Origin: Deltaproteobacteria bacterium | Lineage (GTDB): Bacteria > Myxococcota_A > Polyangia > Polyangiales > Houyiibacteriaceae | DNA: 64,000 nucleotides | Reading direction: 5' to 3' | NCBI GenBank assembly: GCA_017644045.1 | Contig: JAEPMI010000006.1 | Coordinates: forward strand, 467,314 to 531,313 | Shown here: positions 11,466 through 20,278 of the stretch, one piece after another | How positions within the stretch are numbered: the first letter of the stretch is position 1 | Layout: every line of letters starts with the position of its first letter | Translations under genes and position numbers: made by a program | The notes under the pieces: model-generated | Told to the model about the DNA's origin: nothing | Seen by the model: the letters and a program-made list of their open reading frames with translations, nothing else | Database searches by the model: none

Positions 11466-12605
11466 ATGCTCTACCGGCACATCCTCCGCCCGCTCCTCTA
11501 CCGCATGGACCCCGAGAAGGCGCACCACTTCGCCTTCGGTGCCCTGCGACGAACGGCCGCGATTCCCGGCGGAAAGGGCATGCTCCGGCTCGCGCTCTCC
11601 CCGAAGGCGGACCCCGCGCTGACGACCCGCGTGTGGGACCTCGAGCTGCCCTCCCCGGTCGGGCTGGCCGCCGGCTTCGACAAGGACGCGATTGGATTCG
11701 AGGCGCTCGGCGCCGCTGGATTCGGCTTCGTGGAAGTGGGAACGCTCACGGCCCACGCCCAGCCCGGGAACCCCAAGCCGCGCCTCTTCCGGCTGCCGAA
11801 GGACCGCGCGCTGCTCAACCGCATGGGCTTCAACAACGGCGGCTCGAAGGCGGCTGAGCCGCGCCTCGCCGGTTCACGCCAGACCATCGTGGGCGTGAAC
11901 ATCGGCAAGTCCAAGATCACCCCCGCCGAGGAGGCCGCGGACGACTACGCACTGAGCGCCGCCCGCCTCGCCCCCCACGCGGACTACCTGGTGGTGAACG
12001 TCTCGTCGCCGAACACGCCTGGCCTGCGTGACCTGCAGGCGGTCGAGTCCCTCGAGCCGATCCTGCGCACCGTGCGCGAAACCTGTGAGCAGGCCGTGCC
12101 GAGCCGGCGAGTGCCGCTCCTGGTGAAGATCGCGCCCGATCTCGCAGACGAGGACATCGACGCCGTCGCCCAGCTGGCCAGCGCCCTCGAGCTCGAGGGC
12201 GTCATCGCGAACAACACGACCATCTCGCGCCAGGGCCTGCGGACCGACCCGGCCGCCGTGCGCGAGCTGGGCAACGGCGGGCTCAGCGGCGCGCCGCTCA
12301 AGGCCCGCAGCCTCCAGGTGCTCGAGCGCCTGCGGGCAAAGCTCGGGCCCCAGACCGTGCTGGTGGCGGTGGGCGGCATCGAAGATGCCGACGACGCCTG
12401 GGTCCGGATTCGGGCCGGCGCGACCCTGGTCCAGGTCTACAGCAGCTACATCTACGAGGGCCCGACCCTGCCGAAGGATCTCGCGAACGGGCTGGCCGCG
12501 CGGGCCCGCACCGGCGGATTCGCTCGGGTGCAGGACGCGGTCGGGCTCCCCCAGGCCACCCCCGGTGTGAGCGACGGCGTGGCACGATCGCGTGACATCG
12601 GCTAA
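11466..12605 (+). CDS. pyrD: Dihydroorotate dehydrogenase (quinone), class 2
   Basis: This 379-residue protein oxidises dihydroorotate to orotate with quinone as acceptor, the fourth step of pyrimidine synthesis, at the inner membrane. The N-terminal Tyr-Arg-His-Ile-Leu-Arg-Pro-Leu-Leu and Asp-Pro-Glu-Lys-Ala-His-His form the class-2 membrane-binding helices. The core has Gly-Leu-Ala-Ala-Gly-Phe-Asp-Lys, Asn-Arg-Met-Gly-Phe-Asn-Asn-Gly-Gly, and Asn-Val-Ser-Ser-Pro-Asn-Thr-Pro-Gly with the catalytic Ser. The FMN phosphate loop Val-Gly-Gly-Ile is near 304. A start 402 nt upstream is open but antisense to the thioredoxin gene, so the ATG beginning the conserved N-terminus was taken. The C-terminus is about 25 residues longer than usual. 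Confidence 0.95.
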   Translation: MLYRHILRPLLYRMDPEKAHHFAFGALRRTAAIPGGKGMLRLALSPKADPALTTRVWDLELPSPVGLAAGFDKDAIGFEALGAAGFGFVEVGTLTAHAQPGNPKPRLFRLPKDRALLNRMGFNNGGSKAAEPRLAGSRQTIVGVNIGKSKITPAEEAADDYALSAARLAPHADYLVVNVSSPNTPGLRDLQAVESLEPILRTVRETCEQAVPSRRVPLLVKIAPDLADEDIDAVAQLASALELEGVIANNTTISRQGLRTDPAAVRELGNGGLSGAPLKARSLQVLERLRAKLGPQTVLVAVGGIEDADDAWVRIRAGATLVQVYSSYIYEGPTLPKDLANGLAARARTGGFARVQDAVGLPQATPGVSDGVARSRDIG

Positions 12606-12619
12606 GCCCGGCTCCCCCC

Positions 12620-13477
12620 ATGGTCGAAGAATTCCAGCGCCCCCGTCTCATCATTCTCGACTTCGACGGCACCTTCACGGACGTCGAGGCCGAAGCCGGC
12701 CCCTTTTACGAGGCCTACCGCGAGGATGTGGTGACCATTCTCGGCCCCGACTTCGAGGACGAGTGGCAGCGCGCGCAGGCGGTCATCGCCGAGAACCCCG
12801 GGCTCCACGGCTGGCTTCACGACGGCCGCATCGTCGCGCCCGGTGACGCCGACCCCTACCTCCGCGCGACCGTGATCATGAACATGATCTTCGACGAGCG
12901 GGGCATCTACACCGACCTCGACGAGCGGACCGCGGTTCTGCAGAAGCTCTACTTCGACAACTACCCGAAGGCCGACACGGTGTTCCGAAAGGAAGCCAAG
13001 GAGGTCGTCGAGGCCCTCCTCGCGTCCGACGTGCCGACGGTGGTGGTGACGAACTCGGCGACCGACGACGTCCAGAAGAAGATCGACGAGCTCGACCCGA
13101 GGGGCCGCGACCGACTCCGGGTGATCGGTAACGCGAGGAAGTTCATCGTCACCGACCCCTCCGCTCCGGACGCGCGCTTCGACGCCGTGCCCGAGACCAT
13201 CGAGATCGCCGACCTCGAGCGCCCGGTCTACCCGCGGCGTGGTCACTACTTCGACCTGCTGAACAGCATCTGGACCGAGACGGGCACCACGCCGGCCGAC
13301 ACCCTGGTGGCTGGCGACATCTTCGAGCTCGATCTCATGCTGCCCGCCGTGCTCGGCTCGGAGGTCATGCTCGTGACCAAGCCGCGGACCGCGGACTTCG
13401 AGAAGACCGCGTGCGCCGCCCTCGAGCGCGGTTCGGTCACCGACGACCTGCACGCCGTGCTCGCCCGCCTGGGCTGA
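12620..13477 (+). CDS. HAD-superfamily hydrolase
   Basis: This 285-residue protein has the HAD motifs in order: motif I Asp-Phe-Asp-Gly-Thr near 13-17, motif II Val-Val-Val-Thr-Asn-Ser near 136-141, and motif IV Ala-Gly-Asp-Ile-Phe-Glu-Leu-Asp near 232-239. A long helical cap separates I and II, and Lys for motif III is likely near the Arg-Lys-Phe segment about 175. It is probably a cytoplasmic phosphatase; the substrate is unknown. It follows pyrD by 14 nt on the same strand, so co-transcription is likely. Its stop lies 1 nt from the convergent aminotransferase stop. Confidence 0.82.
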   Translation: MVEEFQRPRLIILDFDGTFTDVEAEAGPFYEAYREDVVTILGPDFEDEWQRAQAVIAENPGLHGWLHDGRIVAPGDADPYLRATVIMNMIFDERGIYTDLDERTAVLQKLYFDNYPKADTVFRKEAKEVVEALLASDVPTVVVTNSATDDVQKKIDELDPRGRDRLRVIGNARKFIVTDPSAPDARFDAVPETIEIADLERPVYPRRGHYFDLLNSIWTETGTTPADTLVAGDIFELDLMLPAVLGSEVMLVTKPRTADFEKTACAALERGSVTDDLHAVLARLG

Positions 13478-13478
13478 G

Positions 13479-14687
13479 TCAGAGCAGCTCGGAGAGCGCC
13501 TTCGCGACCCGCTCGCACTCGGCCAGGTCGTTGGGCCAGTGAGGGGCGACGCGGATGAGTCCGTCCGGGATGGCGACCACGATGCCGTCATCGCGCAGCC
13601 CATGCTGCAGCGCGATGGGATCGACGCTCTCGGGGCACTCGAAGCTGAGGATGCCGCTCCGGCCTTCGGGCTCCTCGGTCCGCAGGCTGCCGAAGCCGTG
13701 CTCGCGGAAGATGGCCTCGTAGCGGTCGTGGAGGGTCTGCACGTGCGCGAGGATCGCGCCCGGACCGAGGTGCTGGAGCGGCGCGAGACCGGCTTCGAGC
13801 GCCGCGAGGCCGATGTGCGACTGGGCGCCTGGCTCGAGGAAGTCGGCGCTCTTGCGGACCGCGCGGTCGTAGCGGAGATGACCGGAGCCGGCGAGGAGGA
13901 AGTCGAGCGCGCCCTCGTGGGAGAGCCACCCCGCCATCCGCGGCTCGAGCGCCGCCACCCGCTCCGGCGCCACGTAGACGAAGCCCGCGCCCTCGAGCCC
14001 GGCGAGCCACTTGTGACCGCCGGTGGCGGCGTAGTCGATGGCCGCGTCCGTGCCGCGACCGACATCGAAGGGAACGACGCCGAGCGCCTGGATCGCGTCC
14101 ACGAAGATCTCGGCGCCCGTCGCGTGCGAGGCCTTCGCGATGGCCTCGATCGGCATGCGCAACCCCGACTGGAACTGCACGGCGCTCACGGCCACGAGGC
14201 GCGCCCCCTTCCGGAGCTCGTGGCTCAGCGCGGCGAGCCCCTCTTCGTGCGAGCGGAAGAAGGGCGCGAGCGGCACGGTGACCAACTCGAGGCCGAAGTC
14301 GACCGCCACCCGTTGCCACGGGGTCACGTTCGCGGGGAACTCGCCGTCGAAGAGGATCACGCGATCGCCGGGCTTCCAATCGATGGAGCGCGCGAGGGCG
14401 ATGATGCCCTGCGTCGTGCTCTGGCAGAACGCGAGGTCGGTCGCCTCTGCGCCGACGAAGGCCGCGGCGCGCTCCTTGAGGCGCGCCCGTTGACCGAGCC
14501 AGCGACCGAAGCCACTCAGACCGCCCTTGGCGTAATCGGAGAGGAACGCACCGACCTGCGCCCGGACCAGGGTCGACGCGGGCGCGATGGCCGCCCAGCC
14601 GAGGTAGACGTCCTCGAGCTCCGGGTAGAGGGCGCGGTCGCCGAGAGTGGCCTCGAGCGTCTCGAAGGGATCGGGTGCGTGGGTCAC
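13479..14687 (-). CDS. Class-V PLP-dependent aminotransferase-fold enzyme
   Basis: This 402-residue protein belongs to the class-V fold (cysteine desulfurase/isopenicillin-N epimerase/kynureninase group). The PLP Lys is in Gly-Gly-His-Lys-Trp-Leu-Ala-Gly, and the preceding Asp-Ala-Ile-Gln-Ala-Leu-Gly supplies the Asp that pairs with the PLP ring. The early Gln-Ser-Thr-Thr-Gln-Gly segment binds the phosphate. The GTG start lies in a 4-nt GTGA overlap with the stop of the upstream gene, which decides the start and implies translational coupling. The substrate is unknown; catalysis on cysteine, serine or kynurenine-like amino acids is all possible. Convergent with the HAD gene. Confidence 0.85.
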   Translation of the reverse strand: MTHAPDPFETLEATLGDRALYPELEDVYLGWAAIAPASTLVRAQVGAFLSDYAKGGLSGFGRWLGQRARLKERAAAFVGAEATDLAFCQSTTQGIIALARSIDWKPGDRVILFDGEFPANVTPWQRVAVDFGLELVTVPLAPFFRSHEEGLAALSHELRKGARLVAVSAVQFQSGLRMPIEAIAKASHATGAEIFVDAIQALGVVPFDVGRGTDAAIDYAATGGHKWLAGLEGAGFVYVAPERVAALEPRMAGWLSHEGALDFLLAGSGHLRYDRAVRKSADFLEPGAQSHIGLAALEAGLAPLQHLGPGAILAHVQTLHDRYEAIFREHGFGSLRTEEPEGRSGILSFECPESVDPIALQHGLRDDGIVVAIPDGLIRVAPHWPNDLAECERVAKALSELL

Positions 14688-15838
14688 GAGAGGCACTCCC
14701 GGAAGCGACGCACGCCCTCGTCGAGCTCGTCGTCGGTGGTGTAAGGGGCCGGCCCGAAGCGGAGCCGGTCGCGGCGGGCGTCGACGAAGACGCCCTTCTG
14801 GCGCATGCGGCGCGCGACCTCGGGCGCGTCGTCCACCTGGACGGTCACGAAGCCGCCGCGCAGCGCGTCCTCCCGTGGCGTCAGGATCGTCTCGGTGTGC
14901 AGCGCCTCCATCAGCCGGGCGGTCTGCCGGAGCGAGAGCTCGCGAAGGCGGGGGACCGAGAGCTCCTTCTGATCGAAGAACTCGATGACCGCGCGAGCCC
15001 GGTAGTGGCTGCTCGGGTCGTAGGTGCTCCCGGCGAAGCGGCTGCCGCCACCGCTGCCATAGCGGACGCGGCCGGTCTGGTCGCCGCTGAGCCCGCCGAA
15101 GTCGGCGAACCATCCGGTGTGCACCGGCCGGAGCTCGCAGTCCTTCGGCACACGCATGAAGCAGCAGCCTTCACCCCACTGGGCATACTTGTAGCCGCCG
15201 CCGGTCACGAAGGCGCGCGGGTCGATCGGCCGCCAGGGTACGACGTTCTGGTGGTGATAGGCGTCGAGCAGCACCTCGGCGCCGACGTTGTGCGCGGCCT
15301 CGCAGGCCTCTTCGAGTCCCGGCACGACGCTCGAAGTCTCGAAGAGCACCGTGCTGCACATCAGCGCGATGGTGTCTTCGCGAACGGCCTCGGCGAGGCG
15401 CGACGCGAGCGTGTCGAGCGGGGCGGTCGGCACCCGCGTGACCTCGACACCCTGCTCCTCGAGGCGGCGCAGCTGACGGGAGAGGCTGTGGAACTCGCCG
15501 TCCGTGCTGACGATGTGGCGGCGCGACGACCAGTCGAGCGCGGACAGGAAGCGGAAGAGCAGCTCGTGGGAGTTCTGCGCGAGCGCGACGTCGGCCGCGT
15601 CGCCGCCGAACCACTCGGCGACGCGCTGGCGCACCGCCCCCGCCGCCTCCATCGCCGCCCCCCACTTGTCGTCGACGTGGGTGGCCGCGTCCGCGAACGC
15701 CAGGAGCAGCCCCTCGCGCGCCACGTCGGGCCAGGCCTGGTGGCTGTGCCCCGTGAGCAGGATCCGCGGCGCGGGTCCACCCTCGAGGAACGCCGAGTAG
15801 CTCGGCCGCAGGGCCACGGGATCGATCGGCTCGCTCAT
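14684..15838 (-). CDS. Kynureninase-like PLP enzyme
   Basis: This 384-residue class-V PLP enzyme is closer to kynureninase than its downstream neighbour. The Lys loop is Gly-Gly-Gly-Tyr-Lys-Tyr-Ala-Gln-Trp-Gly-Glu-Gly. Asp-Ala-Tyr-His-His-Gln-Asn-Val supplies the PLP Asp, and the N-terminal Leu-Leu-Thr-Gly-His-Ser-His-Gln-Ala-Trp-Pro resembles the substrate-binding start of kynureninases. If true, it would cleave kynurenine to anthranilate plus alanine. No tryptophan dioxygenase or formamidase gene is near, so the assignment is tentative. Its stop overlaps the GTG start of the next class-V enzyme, making a two-gene unit. ATG start; the region upstream (15839-15999) holds no gene. Confidence 0.82.
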   Translation of the reverse strand: MSEPIDPVALRPSYSAFLEGGPAPRILLTGHSHQAWPDVAREGLLLAFADAATHVDDKWGAAMEAAGAVRQRVAEWFGGDAADVALAQNSHELLFRFLSALDWSSRRHIVSTDGEFHSLSRQLRRLEEQGVEVTRVPTAPLDTLASRLAEAVREDTIALMCSTVLFETSSVVPGLEEACEAAHNVGAEVLLDAYHHQNVVPWRPIDPRAFVTGGGYKYAQWGEGCCFMRVPKDCELRPVHTGWFADFGGLSGDQTGRVRYGSGGGSRFAGSTYDPSSHYRARAVIEFFDQKELSVPRLRELSLRQTARLMEALHTETILTPREDALRGGFVTVQVDDAPEVARRMRQKGVFVDARRDRLRFGPAPYTTDDELDEGVRRFRECLS

Positions 15839-15999
15839 CGTGAGGGAGGTAGCGCCAGCGGGCCGTCATCGTCAACGGCTCGTCCGCAACCCGAGCGGTC
15901 CGGGTTCAGCTTTGCCTCGCACGGAGTCACGGAGCCGCAGAGCTCACGGAGAGGAAAAGGGGAAAGAAGGAAGGCGCGGACCGGTGCTCATCGGAACGC

Positions 16000-17067
16000 T
16001 CAAACGCGGAGCGCGATCACGAGCACGTTGATCAGCACGAACCCGAGCGGGAAGGCCCAGCGGCAGACCCGGTCGATGCGGTCGGCGATGGGCTGCCGCC
16101 CCTTCGTCGTGAGGTAGTGGCAGCCCACGTTCTCGACCGCGCTCATGAAGACGAAGAGGTAGGAGATGAGCACCCATAGGTCGAGGAGCGTCAGGTAGGG
16201 GATCTTCGGCAGGCTGTCGGCGATGACGAAGTTGAACGCGATGACCGAGAGGATGCAGGTCACCGACACGCCCATCTGGGCCTCGAGCGACTCCGCGCTC
16301 ATCCAGAAGACCAGCCAGCTGAGCATGACGATCAGGACCAGCGGGACGACGATCTTCCAGAGGTAGTAGCCGAAGCGGCGCTCGACCCCGATGGCGTACG
16401 TGTAGCGAGAGAAGTCCGAGTCCGCGTCGCTCTCCCAGGTGAAGGTGGTCTCCTCCGCGTGGACGCCGGTCACGCCCCAGGCGGGCAGATCGATGGTGTC
16501 GATGGTGTTGTCGAGCGCCGAGCCGCGGTTCTCCTCGACTGGCTCGAAGATCACCTCGCTCTTCGGGAAGAAGCTCTCGAGGAGGACCGGCAGCTCCTGA
16601 TGGTCGATGGGGAAACGGGTCAGCTCGAACGACGCGTCGAAGGTCCCGGTGAAGCGCCGCTCGAAGTAGACGTGGCCGGTCTGGTCGACGGTGAAGAGCT
16701 CGTTGCCCTGGCGAGACTCCTCGCGGAGGTTGATGAACTCCGGGTGCGGCGTCCAGAAGTGCCCGCCCTCCTTGATCTGGTGCGGGTCGATGCGGCAGGT
16801 GTCATGGCCGATGACTGCGGGGTCGAAGGCGAGGCGCTCGTCTTCCCACTGCAGCCAGAAGTAGAGGTCCATCTCGAAGGTCTGCCGCTGACCGTCGATC
16901 TCGCGGACGTCGATGACGTCGTAGCCGACCTGCACCACCGTCGGGTTCCCCCGGGCGTGGGGCCGGTCCATGAGCTCACGGCCTGCGAGCACCGTGTCGA
17001 TGCACGCCTCCGCCGGGCTCGAGCCGAGCGCGGCGAGGGCGAGCGCGAACGCGAGAAGGGAGCGCAC
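16000..17067 (-). CDS. Pentameric ligand-gated ion channel homologue (GLIC/ELIC-type)
   Basis: This 355-residue protein has a short signal peptide (about 1-21), then a beta-sandwich ligand-binding domain with the family mark Arg-Phe-Pro-Ile-Asp-His-Gln at 151-157. Four helices follow: M1 (about 233-256), M2 (262-284, with Glu262 at its start as in cation-selective GLIC), M3 (290-318) and M4 (332-354). It ends just after M4, the normal prokaryotic length. It would form a homopentameric channel in the inner membrane; the ligand is unknown. GTG start. The gene lies 43 nt behind the RND pump gene on the same strand, so it may be the third gene of that operon. Confidence 0.9.
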   Translation of the reverse strand: MRSLLAFALALAALGSSPAEACIDTVLAGRELMDRPHARGNPTVVQVGYDVIDVREIDGQRQTFEMDLYFWLQWEDERLAFDPAVIGHDTCRIDPHQIKEGGHFWTPHPEFINLREESRQGNELFTVDQTGHVYFERRFTGTFDASFELTRFPIDHQELPVLLESFFPKSEVIFEPVEENRGSALDNTIDTIDLPAWGVTGVHAEETTFTWESDADSDFSRYTYAIGVERRFGYYLWKIVVPLVLIVMLSWLVFWMSAESLEAQMGVSVTCILSVIAFNFVIADSLPKIPYLTLLDLWVLISYLFVFMSAVENVGCHYLTTKGRQPIADRIDRVCRWAFPLGFVLINVLVIALRV

Positions 17068-17110
17068 CTGCCGAGTCTACTGTGGTCTCGCCGCCGGGCG
17101 GACGGCTAAA

Positions 17111-20100
17111 TCAGCGACGCTCGGCCGGGAGGCGGAGACGCCAAATCAGCGCGAAGAGGCTGGGCACGACGAAGAGGGTGAGCGCGGTGGCGAGCGTGAG
17201 ACCGCCGAGGACGACCGAGCCGACGCCACGGTAGAGCTCGGACCCGGAGCCGGGGAAGAGGACCATCGGCGCCAGGCCGGCGAGCGAGGTGGCGGTGGTC
17301 ATCAGGATGGGACGGACGCGGTTCTCGACGGCGCCCTTAATGGCCTCGTCGAGGGTGGTGGCTTTGTCCGCCAGGCGCGCGAGCGCGCCGTCGACCACCA
17401 GGATCGCGTTGTTCACGACGACGCCGATCAGGATCAGGAAGCCGAGCGCGGTCATCAGATCGAGCGGCTGGGGCGCGAGGAACGCGTCGACCAACCGAAG
17501 GCCTCCGACACCGCCCGCGGCGGCGAGCGGCAGCGTGACGAGCACGACGATGGGTGCCAGGAAGTCCTCGAAGAGCGCGCTCATGAGCAGGTAGCTGATC
17601 AGCAGCGCGAGCATGAGGACCCAGAAGAACTGGCCCTTGGCGAGCTCGAGGTCGCCGGCGGTCCCCGAGTACTCGACGTCGACGTCGGGCGGCAACGAGC
17701 CGTCGGCGCGCATCTCGTCGATGAGCGCCTGGATCGTCCCGAGCGCGCTCTCGAGCGGCACGTCCTCGGGCGGCGAGAGGGTGAGCGTGAGCGCTCGCTT
17801 GCGCTCGATGCGCTGAATCACGGTGGGCCCGAGCTCCTCTCGAAGCTCGGCGAGGATTCCGAAGGGCACCACCTCACCGCTCGGGCTCGCGACCGGCGCC
17901 GACCGGATCATGTCGGCGTCGTCGAGGCGACCGCCGTCCTCGCGAACGGCGCGCACGACCACGTCGAGCTGAGGCTCACCGGGCGGCCCGAGCTCGCCGA
18001 CGATGGTTCCGTCGACCAGGGCGTCGAGGGTCAGGCCGACCTGCGCGGTCGTCATCTGGAGCGGGGCGGCCTCGTCGCGCCGCGGGTACGCACGGAGCTC
18101 GGGGGCGCCCGGGTCGAGCGAGGGCACGGGGCGGATCTGCGCGCCCGGGATGCGCTCGCCGAGCATGCCGAACATGCGGCCGCCGATCTGCGTCAGCCCA
18201 CCGAGGTCGGAGCCCGAGAGGTTGATCTCGATCGAGCGACCGCCAGCGGCCTGACCGAAGAGCGAGGCCTTGGTGGCGAAGGCGAGGAAGCCCGGAATGT
18301 CGCCCTGCACGCTGCGCAGGTAGGCCATCATCTCGTCGACGCGCTCGGGGTCCGAGGCGATGGCGCCTGCGAAGACCCGGTCGGTGCTGCCGACGAAGAA
18401 GCTCCGCTCGATGTCCGGGATGCCGTCGACCTCGTCCCCTTCGGTACGAGAGGCGAGGTGCTCGGCGACCCGGCTCTGCACGCGCACCGCCACCCGGTCG
18501 AGCTCCTGCACCGACGTGCCTGGCGGTGGTGTCAGGATGCCGAAGACGAGGTTGCGGTTGCCGCTCGGCAGGTACTCGAGCGGCGGCAGCAGCGTGAGAG
18601 CGAGGCCGACGCAGAGGCCGACCGCACCGATGACCACGGTGAGGGAGCGAAGCGGTGAGCGCGTGAGCCAGCCGATGGAGCGGCCGATGCGGTCGCGAAT
18701 GCGCGTGAAGACGGTCGGCTTCTTCTCGCCAGCGTCGCCGTTCTTCTTGGCCTTGAGGATCTTGCCGGCCAGACCGGGAATGACCCAGACCGAGACCACC
18801 AGGCTCGCGACGACGGCGAAGCTGATCGCGACCGCCACGTCGCGCAGGAGCTGGCCGACCTCGCCCTGCCAGCTGATGACGGGCACGAAGACCGCGGCGG
18901 TGGTCGCGGTCGACGCGATGAGCGCGCCCCAGACCTCGCCGATGCCGTTGAACGCGGCTTCCTTCGGGTCGTCGACCTTCGAGCGCCAGGTGTCGATCGA
19001 CTCGAGGGAGACGATCGAGTTGTCGAGCACCATGCCGATCGCGAAGGTGATGCCCGCCAGCGAGACCACGTTCACCGAGCGACCGAGCAGGGTCATCCCG
19101 AGCGCGGTCCCGAAGACGCAGATCGGGATCGACAGGCTGACGAGAAAGCTCGCACCCGCGCTCCGCAGGAAGAGGAAGAGCACGAGAATGGCCAGCGCGG
19201 CGCCGATGAGGAGGTTCTGCTGCACCAACGAGAGCGCGCCCTCGATGTAGTCGACCTGGTCGCTGAGCACCTCGATCTCGAGGCCCTCCGGAGCGAAGCG
19301 CTCCTCGTTCAGGCGCTCGACGGACGCGCGGATCTCCTCGGTGACCTCGAGCACGTTCGATCCGGCCTCGCGATCGAGGAGGAGCACCATCGAGGGTCGG
19401 TCGTCGCTCATCGCGACGCCGGTCGCGTCGCGCAGGCCGAGGGTGACCTCGCCGATGTCGGAGAGGCGGATGGGCGTTCCGTCGGGTGCGGAGCCGAGAA
19501 CGAGCGCGCCGAGCTCGTCGGGGTCGGGCGCGATGGCCATCGTGCGGACGAGCAAGCGGCGACGACCGAGCTCGATGTCGCCGGCGGAGATGTCGCGGAG
19601 CTCCGAGCGCACACGGTTGGCGAGCGCTTCGAGGGTGTAGCCGCGGGCGGCGAGCTCGCGCGGGTCGACCTCGATCAGGAAGACCGTGTCGCGCCCGCCG
19701 AGGTGGCGGACGTCGCCGATGCCGGAGATGCGCTGGAGCTCGGGGAGGATCTCGTTCTCGACCCACGTGCGGTAGGCCTCGACCGGCTCGCCCTCGATGG
19801 AGCGAATGCCGATGACCGCGAGCGGCGGCCCGCTGGAATCGGCCGTCGCGACGACTGGGTCGTCGGCCGCGTCCGGATAGCTCCCGACCTGGGTGAGCCG
19901 GTTGCCCACCCGGACGAGCGCGTCGTCGATGTCGGTGCCGACGGAAAGCTCGAGGGTCAGCGAGCCCTGCCCGGTGCTCGCCTGACTGGTCATGCGGACC
20001 AGGTTGGGCACGTCGTCGAGCGCGTCCTCCTGGGGCTCGAGGATCTCGGACTCGATCTCGGTCGGCGATGCGCCGGGCCAGCGGGTGTTGACCGTGATGC

Positions 20101-20278
20101 GCGGGACCGAGATGTCCGGCGTGAGCTGGATGGGCAGGTCGGCCACGCTGATCACGCCGAAGAGGACGACCAGGATGGCGGTGACCGTCACCGTGACCGG
20201 GCGCTCGACCGCGATGCGCAGCAGCCCACCACCCCGGGCCGGTCCCGACGCGGGGCTCTGGTCGGCGGGGTCGCTCAT
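17111..20278 (-). CDS. RND-family efflux transporter, inner-membrane pump subunit
   Basis: This 1055-residue protein has the RND layout: an N-terminal TM helix, a large periplasmic loop, TM2-6, a second periplasmic loop and TM8-12. The proton-relay segment reads Ala-Ile-Gly-Met-Val-Leu-Asp-Asn-Ser-Ile-Val, with the TM4 Asp kept and the next position Asn, as in many HAE1-type members. The matching TM10 stretch is Val-Val-Asn-Asn-Ala-Ile-Leu-Val-Val-Asp. It probably exports hydrophobic compounds with the adaptor encoded just upstream and an outer-membrane channel not seen here. The ATG overlaps the adaptor stop (ATGA), giving translational coupling. Confidence 0.93.
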   Translation of the reverse strand: MSDPADQSPASGPARGGGLLRIAVERPVTVTVTAILVVLFGVISVADLPIQLTPDISVPRITVNTRWPGASPTEIESEILEPQEDALDDVPNLVRMTSQASTGQGSLTLELSVGTDIDDALVRVGNRLTQVGSYPDAADDPVVATADSSGPPLAVIGIRSIEGEPVEAYRTWVENEILPELQRISGIGDVRHLGGRDTVFLIEVDPRELAARGYTLEALANRVRSELRDISAGDIELGRRRLLVRTMAIAPDPDELGALVLGSAPDGTPIRLSDIGEVTLGLRDATGVAMSDDRPSMVLLLDREAGSNVLEVTEEIRASVERLNEERFAPEGLEIEVLSDQVDYIEGALSLVQQNLLIGAALAILVLFLFLRSAGASFLVSLSIPICVFGTALGMTLLGRSVNVVSLAGITFAIGMVLDNSIVSLESIDTWRSKVDDPKEAAFNGIGEVWGALIASTATTAAVFVPVISWQGEVGQLLRDVAVAISFAVVASLVVSVWVIPGLAGKILKAKKNGDAGEKKPTVFTRIRDRIGRSIGWLTRSPLRSLTVVIGAVGLCVGLALTLLPPLEYLPSGNRNLVFGILTPPPGTSVQELDRVAVRVQSRVAEHLASRTEGDEVDGIPDIERSFFVGSTDRVFAGAIASDPERVDEMMAYLRSVQGDIPGFLAFATKASLFGQAAGGRSIEINLSGSDLGGLTQIGGRMFGMLGERIPGAQIRPVPSLDPGAPELRAYPRRDEAAPLQMTTAQVGLTLDALVDGTIVGELGPPGEPQLDVVVRAVREDGGRLDDADMIRSAPVASPSGEVVPFGILAELREELGPTVIQRIERKRALTLTLSPPEDVPLESALGTIQALIDEMRADGSLPPDVDVEYSGTAGDLELAKGQFFWVLMLALLISYLLMSALFEDFLAPIVVLVTLPLAAAGGVGGLRLVDAFLAPQPLDLMTALGFLILIGVVVNNAILVVDGALARLADKATTLDEAIKGAVENRVRPILMTTATSLAGLAPMVLFPGSGSELYRGVGSVVLGGLTLATALTLFVVPSLFALIWRLRLPAERR

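Noticed and set aside
13479-15113. Longer version of the class-V enzyme starting at 15113
   Set aside because: The first 142 residues are the wrong frame of the upstream kynureninase-like gene; the GTGA overlap start is better.
15895-15917. GTTCAGC as part of a LexA box upstream of the kynureninase-like gene
   Set aside because: No CTG at the required distance on the other side; only the half-site matches.
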